Shown in pieces: positions 34,501 to 44,453 of a DNA stretch of 64,000 nt (its first letter is position 1; every line of letters begins with the position of its first letter). The DNA is from Pocillopora verrucosa (taxonomy: Eukaryota; Cnidaria; Anthozoa; Scleractinia; Pocilloporidae). Below the pieces are notes generated by a model. The model was not told where the DNA came from. It searched no databases and saw only the letters and a program-made list of their open reading frames with translations. The position numbers and the translations under genes are program-made. The DNA lies in contig NC_089321.1 in assembly GCF_036669915.1 (NCBI RefSeq), positions 16,568,093-16,632,092 of the forward strand, given 5' to 3'.

Positions 34501-34918
34501 TGACTTCATGCACCCAGATCCAGCACACAACTGTACAGCACATTTAGAGGGACTACTTGTTCACAATAGGAGGGAGGGTTAATTTGTTTTCTTCATATCT
34601 GATTATTTTATTATTCAGTGAAACTCATATCTTCTCTTTGTTTGCCTGTTTAAACAGGTGGGAGACGAAAAGGAGTAACTTTGGCTGGTTATTTTGTGGT
34701 TAACTACAGGGTGAGATGAAGAAACTCTCTTGAGATTTAAGCTGCATCCCACACTAGTATTTATTTATAATTATTATAATTCATTCTTACCACTAGCAAA
34801 CACTTGCATAAATGCCATAACTTTTCCCACACCATCACTTAATATCTCTCTTCAATCTGACAAGCTATTTGATTTCTGTGACTGTGCCTTCTTGAATGGC
34901 TACTTCGGTAACCATTAA
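31580..34918 (+). pseudogene. HECT-domain (G2E3-like) pseudogene
   Basis: In order on the plus strand are fragments of a HECT-type protein family I recall as expanded in anthozoans: RKRIIPFAILALTDEQIERL (about 31590); SADAIRRLFNPRRSRKQ and TWTVQFVCLLDKY (about 31750-31860); NLLETTFEEGALENLRLTLE (about 32625); CDYGGP-stop-REFF and ADDYFIVGVILS (33075-33215); LSIVQNGKIP (33487); FSEDGSNQRCYEGVIYGAIS (about 34065); RRKGVTLAGYFVV (34665); and the HECT C-terminus with the catalytic-cysteine motif ANTCIN, ending AFLNGYFGNH-stop (34796-34918). An in-frame TGA near 33092, several frame changes and missing segments show decay. Intact family members act as HECT-type ubiquitin ligases; this copy cannot. 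Confidence 0.75.
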
Positions 34919-36074
34919 TATATACTGCCAGTAATTATGGCTAGTTCTCTTTTTAAAAAAAGGAGTTTACAGTTTGTTTTGAGTTAAGTGGTTGCAGAGG
35001 GCTTTTAGGTGTTTCCTTTGATAGACCTCTTTTTTGAACGGGTCCTTTATTATGGTACTTGTTGAAATTTCCACTAGATTCAGTTACTGTTGTGTAGATA
35101 AATATGAATGTTATCAAGTTAAAAATGGAAGAGTATATATAACATTTGACAAGAAAGATTCAGCACAGCCTTGTTGTCATTCATAACTAGAACTTTAATT
35201 CTGAGAACTTAATTGTCACACTCATATCAGTTTGCTTTATTTTTGTAAATCAATAGGTTTTTGATAATGAAGTTTCATTGTTTGTCAGAAGATAGATTAA
35301 AGTGAAGGTTGTTACAGTTTCAATGGCTGCCTTTTTACTTTTTCATCCTGTACCCCCAAAGTTTAAAATCCTTCTCCTTCTCTCACTGTATTTCTTGAAG
35401 TGATTCGTGTACATCCCTCTAAGTAGCCACTGAATTTTTAACAATATGAAGGGCTTTTGGAAACAAATCGATTCCAAAGTTAGATTGACGATTGACGATG
35501 CAAGTGCTTAAAGGCTAATCTGGCATGCACTGGTTTGTGCAACTGTGGCGGCAACTTCTAAAAGCCATAAATATTTACAACGGTGTCACTAACGACTAGA
35601 GCAGGTCGAGTAAGAATTGTGCTCTGCATCAATCGTTTGTTGAATTTTGGTTAGATAGGAGAACATTTTAGGATTTCCCCTAAAGTGCCATTCAGAGGAA
35701 GTGTGGCTGAACATTTTATTACAGGCGTCCCAAATCTGTTAACCAAAGCTTATTTATAATGGCTGGTTAATTTTATTAAAGTAACAGAAGAGAATGTCAA
35801 ATCAAGCAAAGACATAAGCTTTATGTTTCTAAGATGAACAAGTGTACCAATCGTGATTCAGAAAATAATGTAAACAGGTATATTTAATGTTTAACCACAG
35901 GGCACCCAAACATTATGATAAATATCAAAGAGGATAGTACCGTGATGGCATAGGATAAATACGAATGGATAGAAAATGACTCGGTGGTTATGTTTGACGG
36001 TTCTTGTTGCAAATTTCCCCAAGCAATGTCGTGTAAGAGGGTTTTTTATTCTCAGCCTCGCTTCCATGTTAGCG
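34919..36074. other. No gene seen
   Basis: AT-rich sequence between the HECT pseudogene and the LINE fragment. Only short ORFs without family or splice support. Confidence 0.45.
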
Positions 36075-37335
36075 AATAATATTAATAATAATAATAATAA
36101 TAAAATCTTTATTACCGTGTCAATGTATTTAGCTCATAGAGCTAATTGGGGACACCTACTATTACAAAATTAATAAAAAACTATGTACAGTATCATAATA
36201 AGTAACAATATAGCCGATAAACTATGCATTAAAATTTAAAAATATTTAGAAATATTAACAATGTTCAGATAACATAAAAATACTTATACAATGCAGATAA
36301 TTAAAAAAATCACGTGCTGCAAAGATTGCAGCAGTTGCCACTGTCTTCCACTAGGCTGGCCAGGTCAACTCTAAGGATTTTAGTTTTAAAGATGCTAAGG
36401 CTTGGTAGTTCACGCATACCATTTTCTAATTTGGACCAGATATATGGTCCTTGATACCTAAGTGTGTGTTTACCATAGCGTATAGTATTAAATCGTGGTA
36501 TTTCAAAGTCACTATTCCTAAGGTTATAACGAGTACCCTTTCGAGTAAATATCTCATATATGTAGCTAATTACTAGATCGTTCTTTACTTTATACATTAG
36601 TATTGCTATGTCCTGTAAGCGACTATTATGAAGCGTAGGTAACTTAGCACGCTTAAGAAGTTCCTCATATGTCTCTGTTGTTGTTTTGAATACCGCACGC
36701 AGGGCTCGCTCTTGGATGCGTTCGATTTTTCGCCCATCTGAAGATTAACAAAAGTTCCAGACTAAATGACAGTATGTTAAATGTGGCATTATAGCTGTTT
36801 TATACAGTATGAGCTTAGCTTGGCATGGTATTAGGTTGCGCAAGCGCATGAGGATTCCTACTTTCTGGCTGGCTTTAGTGCATATTTCGCTAATGTGTTG
36901 TGTAAAGTTAAGGTTCTTGTCTATATTTACTCCTAATAGCTTGATTTGTTCAGTTTTCTTGATCTCGTCATTGGCGATGGTGAGAACGCTGCCCTTCTTA
37001 TCTGCATCTATGTTTCTTGGGTTAATCGTAAGAGACTGAAACTTATCTGGATTTGCCAAGAGGAAGTTGTCCCTATACCATAACAGTGCTTGTTGACCCT
37101 GAGTCACTAGAGTAGATTCAACTTCTTCATAGGTTTTTCCTGTCACATATAATTGGTGGTCATCTGCATAGAGCGTAAGGTTTGAGTCAGGGATATGAAA
37201 TGCCATATCATTTTGGAACATGTTCCATTCACTCGTGTGGCCATTTATTTTTACTCTGTTTAGCCTGCTATCAAAAAATGATCTAATCAGTTCAAGTGAA
37301 CTGCTATTAAAACCGTAGGCATCCAGCTTTTTTAG
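36075..37335 (-). mobile_element. 5'-truncated non-LTR retrotransposon (LINE, CR1/L2/Jockey-like) fragment
   Basis: On the minus strand, fragments include ELIRSFFDSRLNRVKINGH, then LTLYADDHQLYVTGK (the YADD reverse-transcriptase active site), KLLGVNIDKNLNFTQHI, KVGILMRLRNLIP and LILYKTAIMPHLTYCHLVWN. After a stop/frame break near 36745-36600 comes TRYNLRNSDFEIPRFNT and KHTLRYQGPYIWSKLEN. The 'GVPQGS..GP' segment expected between INGH and the YADD block is deleted. The element ends in an (ATT)n tail on its strand (36075-36103). It is dead: truncated, internally deleted and frame-broken. Confidence 0.85.
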
Positions 37336-37478
37336 CGAATTTTTTTACATGCGTGGTTCTAGTCTCCAGAAGTTAATTTGGATTGGCCCTATATCAGAAA
37401 ATGTTAGTCTTAGGGTCAGAATTGCGTAATGGGCTTTTCTGGCCTTCTCCAGCCTACCTGCAAACTCTACGGCTACAT

Positions 37479-37690
37479 GGGAAACTGGTGACGATCATGA
37501 CGACAAACGTACCGAATATAAACAGTATAAACCAATAATAAACCAATCATGGAAAAAGCACCGAATATAATGAATAAAGCACCAAATATAATGGTGTTGA
37601 AATCGAATATAATGGAAAAAGCATCGAATGTAATGGTGTTTGAACCGAAAATAATAAGCTTTGCACCCCCATTTCATGTAAAAAGCATTG
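37479..37690. repeat. Inverted copy of the 42-bp minisatellite
   Basis: 'atggaaaaagcaccgaatat', 'aatggtgtttgaaccgaaaa' and related units are the reverse complement of the 30630-31110 array. The inner edge 'ggtgacgatcatgacg' (37479) mirrors 'cattatgatcgtcacc' at 31440-31456, so the two arrays bracket a 6.0-kb block in inverted orientation. Confidence 0.8.
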
Positions 37691-37910
37691 AATATACAGC
37701 GGGAGGCACCGAGTGTAATAAAATATATACCATATATAATAGAATTAAGTACTATAAGACAGTTCTGACGTTCCATACAGACAGACAGATATATAAAAAG
37801 ACAAAAAGACAGATGGAATAATAAAAGTAAATAACCAGTCGTAAACTGTTTGTCTGGTTCCTAGGACCAAACTACTTTGCTGTGTGCATCTGCACCTGCT
37901 GTGTGAAGCA

Positions 37911-38972
37911 TGCCATTATCAGGCATTATTCTTATAGTTGGAATATTACAAACGCAATCGCATATTGGTTGGTTTGACAGTACATAATCACTTCGAAGTT
38001 CTTTAACGCTTTAAGTCTTAAACTCTAACTTCTCTCCACAACTTTAATATATCATTAACTAAACAGGTAATGAAAATAGACTGATGTATCGGGGAACGAC
38101 TTAAACCTTGATCTAACACCAAACTCTCCTCTCTAATTTACAAGGAATTGCATAGAAGTTAAAAATCAGATGATTGGAATTTAAGGGTTGGTTTACAGAC
38201 GTAAACTTAAGGCCTACGGCACATGAATTTCTATCTTCTTTCTATCTCTCCATAGACCATCAGTAAATCGTTTTGTTACTTCAACGGTTTCATCAATACG
38301 CTTTTCGCGATGGCCAGTGTGCTTACGATATGTTCGCTGTGTGTTTTCCAGTACGTGTCTGTCGTTTTGCCTATGAACAAGTCTCTCACCAACCTCCGTT
38401 GCCTCGTCATGGTGCTATGCGCATGAATTATTTCCATATTCCTCGCCACGGGACCCGCGATACGTAATGGGGGCGCTATCAATTCACTTCAAACATTTTC
38501 AACTGCGTATATTATCACTCTACAAACAGAGCTGATATTTCCTACAACATTACCATGATGCTTTGCGGTTATTTATTTCCTCGTGTGCAGCGTTGCATGA
38601 ACACCAATCGCGCATGGCAGTGACCTCATCCATCTCGCCAGGACCGGTCGCAGGTGTTCCCGTTTATTTGGAAACGAAACTGCGTTTGACAATGTCAATT
38701 TTGGTTCTGACATTTCTGGTTTGTCGTACTCCGTTTTTCGTCTTCTTGACAACCAAAGATTTAGACCATCCACCCGATTTTGGGGGCAGTTGTCGTTTTG
38801 GGCTATTTACTTGCATAGCGCATGCCATCCTTTTATTTACGCATTCAAACACCCTAAATATCAAGATACATTGAAAGATATAGCAAGAAAGTTCAAAATA
38901 GCAATTACAAGTACCTTTTGCTATTGCATGTCCAAAGATGCTAATGAAGAAGAAACGAAAGAAAAAAGATAA
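37911..38972 (+). pseudogene. GPCR pseudogene (duplicate of the 24272-26038 receptor)
   Basis: A remnant of exon 1 (37911-37950, MPLSGIILIVGIL) stops at a deletion that removes TM1, TM2 and most of the intron. Exon 2 resumes with the normal acceptor (CCATAG, exon from 38256). It then has an in-frame TGA at 38424 where copy 1 has the conserved TM4 Trp codon, a 2-bp insertion near 38466 ('gatacgtaatgg' against 'gatacaatgg'), and a deletion spanning TM5 near 38585. The distal part (TM6, TM7, tail KDANEEETKEKR) is still recognisable in two frames. It retains the base that copy 1 has lost near TM6, which dates that loss to after the duplication. Confidence 0.88.
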
Positions 38973-39379
38973 CATGGAAGTCAGGCCATGGAAATCATTA
39001 GAGCACTCTACTTCCGGCTATAGTTCCTGAGATATTTTTTTTGCGCACGATTGTCTTAACGTCTGGTGGCAGAATGTTTGGAAATTTCAACCCCTACTTG
39101 TACGGTTGATACTTTCAAGAGAGGAGCGGGGATCTTAAGGGCGGTACAAGCGAGTCTAGCAACTAGAAACACCTTCGTTTATCATAAAAAAAATTTATTA
39201 AAGCCAACTTTAAGATTTGTCCTTTGCCGTCGCAAAACGACACGACATGAAATATATTATTTATTTCCACTTTGCACGAAACCTTACATATTAAACATTT
39301 CAATCATTTTGTGAACGATCACAAAATGATAAACAGTTGAAAGATTCCAGATCTGTTTACTTAATAAAATTGAACAAGT

Positions 39380-41931
39380 TCATTGGTCCTTGTTTCTTTT
39401 CGATATGCAGCAGAGGCTCCGTAGCCATCGAGAGAAGCGACCGGTTTTGCGAATCTGTTAAAGGCAAGTAAAAGAGAACATGTTAGGGTACATCTGAAGG
39501 AAACAATTAGTAGTAAAACATGGGAGGAACTATCCTATGAGCTAGAATGTTATTTTAATTATAAGAGAAAATTCCACCGAGTGGTTAATCGCACGAAATA
39601 TTTACAGATCTGGAACAACCATATTTGGGTCTAAAATATAAATGGTAGTATCCAGGCCATCCAACAAGGCCCTCGGATATATCAAACAACCGTGACCACA
39701 GGTCGGTGAAATTCAGCGATTTCGAGATCAGAACAGGTTTTCAACAACAAACCCCTTTGGAAATTTTCGCTCAAAGTCTTTGATATTTAAAGGTATGGTC
39801 CACTAACTTTAAAGCTCACGTACTGATCACAAAAACTGAACGTTTGGACCTGGGAGCCAGTTTTTTATTGCATATTTGACCTTTCCCAGAGATAAAAAAA
39901 AAAATAAAACCGTTCTAAGAAGTTTTAAAAGACCAAAACCATACAGAATTAGTGATATTAACCTAAAGGCAGCGCATAAGCATGAGCAAACACCTACCTT
40001 CTTTCCCGGTTTTGTTTGAACTTTGCTGTGAAGAAATGACAAATCTTCAACATATTTACTTTCAGTTTCCACGCAACCATCATCAGCAGATGGCGGACTG
40101 AACTGGTTCGAGGCAGACTCATTGATTGTTGAACTTTTTTCGACAGAGTGACTGTGTTCCACCGGAATGTTGACTTTTATGACGGTTACTTGTGATGTAA
40201 CTGATGTTTCATCATTTTGTGAGTTTTCTTGGGAGCTTTTCCTTGACAGTTCTGTAGAATTTTCTGCCGAGTTTCTTTCCAAACTGTCGTTCAACGTGGT
40301 TTGCTCGGAGCTCTCATTAGAGCCTGGTGCGAACTGTTAAAGAAAGAAGAAAAATAGTCATTCAGGTGTCACCTTTTACAACAAAATTCAGCTAATATTT
40401 TTAACCATTTAAAACGAATACCAATAACTTAACAGTTAGTCAGTACAGACGGAAAATTCTCTTTGTGACCGTTTTGTTAAGTTTCGACCAATCTTCCTTC
40501 AATGAGTTATCTTAGAAATGTGAACACGGGGAGCATCAGTCGGTCATCTTTGTTTTATTAGCAGGAGTCTACTGACGCGCAAGCGATGGTCTTGAACGGG
40601 AAATAATACGATTTTTAATCGGATTACTTACCCTTTCTTGAGAGAAACAGCCATCATATGTGTCTGCAGCTCGCTCTTTTCTGTTTTCCTCGACACAGGA
40701 TCTCATACCACAATGAGGAAGAACTTTATCAATTTCCTCTTCCAGCTTCCAGAAGGGAAATATAACCATTTTACCAAGTTCATACTGGAATTTAATCGTT
40801 AGATTATCAACGTCAATGTCAGCATCAATGACGTCGTCACGGAGACGCGCAACTTCCAAAAGAGATCTGTCTTTCTCCTCTCGCAGAGTTGCCACCAACT
40901 CAGCATCAACTTTAACCTTTGAAATGTCGCTTTTCTTTCTTTCGATAGTCTCCAACAATTTTCTTTTCTCCTCGTCGAGCTGCTTGGAAAATCTTTCACA
41001 TGTTTCATCGACGGACCGGCATTCATTGTAGAGTTTAGCAGTGCTTTCCTTCACTGTTTTCAATTCTTTCTGTATTTCTGAAATACGCTGCATAAGTAAA
41101 CTGTTTCGCTTCTTTTGCTCTTCCATCTCCTCGGCCAGGAACTCATTATCTTGACGTGCATTGTTGTATTTGGTGACAATGACGCTTTTTCCCTGTTTTG
41201 AACAAAAATGCAAAGTTCTACAAGCTTGAATTGTTAAGACAAAACTTCTTCATTAAAATGTCTAGAAAACTAATGGGATACTTTACGTTGGCCTTGTATT
41301 CATGTGAGCCGATATCATATCTTATGTAGACTAGTTTCGTACATAGAACTCACAGTCAATACAATGAGATATTCTTTCAACCATTGAGTCGATTATGCTG
41401 TGGGTTGATCCATCGATCTTGTACACTTCGGAATAGAGGATGCGGAGAGCGTGTTTGTTAGCTGCTGAAACGAGCGCACTCGAAATTCAGCCCTAGTTTT
41501 AGAACATTTTCTTTCTAAAACCTTGAAAACTTGTGCGCTAATTTTTCGTTTAGAAGGATTCGGATCACGATGTCAAACTGACGAACTGATTGTGAGAATC
41601 ACTATGGAGCTTTAAAACGAAAATAACTTTGACTTACGGCGTTTGGAAGCAGCTGTTGTGGATGAGGTGTATAGGGCATCTGCCCGTGGATTGGGCCCAT
41701 GTAAGACGCATGTGCGAATGTATTATTCATCGCTTGTGTCGGATTACCCCAAGCGTAGTATTGGATTTGAGGCTGAGGGACCAGCAGATTTCTGTTTGGG
41801 GTTTGTTGGAAATTTTGTTGAAGAATGAAACCCGATGGCAGCTTTCCACCGCCATACGAGAGATATGAATCTGTGGAGTTTTCTTGCAGGAACTTTGAAG
41901 GCTCGCTGGTATTTAATGAGCTACACCACAT
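39380..41931 (-). CDS. Coiled-coil protein C (near-identical paralogue of B)
   Basis: Coding exons on the minus strand: 41638-41931, 40632-41192, 39998-40333 and 39380-39454. Exon lengths (294, 561, 336, 75 nt), splice phases and the total of 421 aa match B exactly. The non-coding first-exon donor (GTAAGT) is kept at 42524. Differences from B are scattered substitutions (for example QDNEFLAEEMEEQ against QCNEFLAEEIEEQ; NLTIKFQYE against NLTIEYQYE). No frame damage is seen, although its GPCR neighbour is destroyed. That contrast suggests the coiled-coil gene is under selection. Architecture as in B: Q/Y/P-rich N-terminus, coiled coil, FPFWKLE block, Ser/Glu-rich part and basic Cys-Cys tail. 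Confidence 0.85.
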
Positions 41932-42524
41932 GTCTGAGTGAAATACAGGGGATAGAAATATAAATAATAATCATGTCTCTCCAAATCAGCCTTTTATCGC
42001 TAAATTAACAAACTTTCGGTTTAAAATCCAGGAGATGAGGTAAGTTTTAATCGCCATAGGGATTTGCTTGTTTCTTAAGCGACATATTTAACTATGAATC
42101 AATTACAAAAAGACTTCACCAGAAAAGTTTTTCCTTAGGCATTAGAGCGAACATTACGGGTAATGTCATAATCAGAGCATGAAATTTTGCTTACTGATAT
42201 AACGCAATTCTCTAAACAATAGTTCACCACCCTTTTTTTGCACTAAATTGGAGTAATCTTTTTGTTTCAGTTGGGCGCAGGAGGCTTCATCGTTCGCCGA
42301 AAATAGCATTTTAATTAAATCACCGAGGACTGCCCCTGTTTCACCAATCAAACAAGTTGTCAACTTTCTAATTTGTTTGTAGAATTTTTCATAATGGAAA
42401 GGAAATTGTTCTAATGGAGTGTAAATTGCTTTCGCTTTTCCAACTATCTCAGAACGATGATCGGGACTGGTCTTGCTTATCCGCAAACAACAACAGAAAA
42501 CGCAGCGAAAAGTTTCTACTTACT

Positions 42525-43799
42525 TGATCTGTTTAGACTTCGCTCTGTGCGCTTAATCTGAAATTTCGCCGTAAACAAAGTCGTTGTTTCTTTTCACAAA
42601 CTTTCAAATTCAGAACAGTAATACTGTATCTTTCTTGGCCCTGGACCGAATTTGAAAATAAGAAGTGTTTTTAAAGCTTAATTCGCTTCACTCACTGATC
42701 ACCTTGCGGTATGGAATCCAGATAAGATCATCTGTTTACTTGCTGATTTGCTGATATTTTCCATCGTCATGGCAGTGCACGTTTATTTCGTCACAGCGCG
42801 TGCACCTAAAGCGGTTAGATTGAAGCACGCGCTGGTTGAACTTGGGGTATCTTCAATGATACTAATGTTTATACGCTCCGGTACTCTCGGAGAAAATCTC
42901 ACACGAAAACAGGTCTACGATCAGAGGGAAGAAAAAAGAACGGTAGGTACAACTTGTATAACAAAGAAACATTGTGACTGTTTTCTAGCCACTGTCAAAG
43001 TTATTGAAACCAAGTCTTGAAATGGATGAATTATCTTTAGGTCATCCGTTTCAAGTGAGTGATTCATTCCCTTCAAATGCACTGTTCTCTTCACAGTCAA
43101 AAACATCCCACAACAGATTTTTAAGACTGTTATCTCCTGTTTTCACCGCAAGCCTCATGATGAGTGGTCTAAAAACCATAATTTACTCGGCTACCTTCCT
43201 CTTGGTGAATGATAAGCAAATTTTAGATAAGCCGATTAAATGTAATGAAACTTAAATTGTTCCGTGTGTGAAGGTGTCTATTCCAAGCTTAGATATGTAC
43301 CTTTAAATGATTCCAAAAATCATGATCTTTAAAATGATAGTACACCTACTGTTTGAAAGTTTATCCCGCGTATTGTTTGACCTAACCCTTTTAAACCCAA
43401 GAAATGCTTGCAGATTTCCTTACTGACGAGTCAGCTCAAACGTTTTGTTCACAGACGCTTTTAATCTACAAATTTCAACAACATTTCTATCAACTTTTAA
43501 CAACACAGCGACTAATTGAGAGCGATTTTTTACAGCTTTTTCGCATTGATTCATGATACGAAAAGCAGGGACGTACTTTAACATCTGCTTTCCCATCTAA
43601 TACAATGGAAGACCAATACCAAATGAAAGTTCACTATCGCGCAGAAACATGATTTTTAAGGCTAAGCAAAAGTTATTTGGTACTAAATCAAATACAACTA
43701 CTTTGAGTGCTTTTCCTTTGACTGTCTTTAAACTAACGCTGTAGAAATTTCATCTGCCAATTGGGACTAAGGCTAGCTTTAGGAGTTGAATTCGATTTT
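42525..43799. other. Upstream region of coiled-coil gene C, no gene seen
   Basis: Contains the 5' flank of gene C, duplicated in copy 1 at 29418-30633, and short unsupported ORFs. The promoter of gene C should lie just above 42524; no TATA box is clear. Confidence 0.4.
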
Positions 43800-44330
43800 A
43801 GCTTTGCACTGTAACCGGCTGTTTCGCCTTCGTTCTGCTAACGACTAGTTCGCTGACGTCTCAGGTCGTTTCGCTAACTTAGCGAACGTCCCCTAGGTTG
43901 TTTCGCTAACTTAATAAAAGGCGTTTAGTGATTCCAGAATTTGAGCTTGATCGACTTCTAATCGACCGAAGAAACCGAGGGGAGTTAGCTTGTCTCAGTA
44001 CAAACTGAAAGTCGGTTCGATACGAGTCGAATCAAGGCAAACATAAGTCGATTCAGTACACCGATAACGTGTTCTTGAGAGGACCTTAACAGGTCGACCC
44101 TAGTCCATTTTTGGCTGATCTTACTCGTATGTTTGCGATACAACAGTTCATTTGTCGCTGGTTAGAAGAAAGTAAAACTAGACAGACGAGAGAAACTTCC
44201 TGAAACGTTAGCGAAACGACCTATGCCACGTTAGCAAAATAAACTGTGAGGTTGGCGAAACGACCTAAGACGTTAGCCTACTGGTCGCTAGCGAAACGAC
44301 TGGTAGGCAAAACGACCACAATTCCTTTTT
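43800..44330. mobile_element. Foldback-type repeat built on the 'ggtcgtttcgctaac' motif
   Basis: The left end has 'gtaaccggctgtttcgcct' and repeated 'ggtcgtttcgctaactta' and 'ggttgtttcgctaactta'. The right end has the reverse orientation several times ('cgttagcgaaacgacc', 'ggttggcgaaacgaccta', 'ctagcgaaacgactgg'). The two ends therefore form an inverted pair around a ~250-bp core. The same terminus appears at the window end (63977-64000, 'gtaaccggtcgtttcgccaa'). Confidence 0.65.
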
Positions 44331-44453
44331 GATATGATGGTAGAGAAGACGATAGCTAAAACAAAAACCAATTAGATGCAATCCTTTTCACCCTTAAAGT
44401 AATGAATAAAACCTCATGCGAGTCGAGGGCATGAACAGAGCTGCAGCTAACTT

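Larger units (their letters stand above)
37845..43733. repeat. Segmental duplication, copy 2
   Basis: Direct copy of 24216-30633, with the GPCR remnant first (+) and coiled-coil gene C second (-). Relative to copy 1 it lacks about 24312-24986 (the junction reads 'ggaatattacaaacgcaatc', with a two-base microhomology). It ends at 'gactgtctttaaac', beyond which the minisatellite of copy 1 is absent. Confidence 0.85.
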
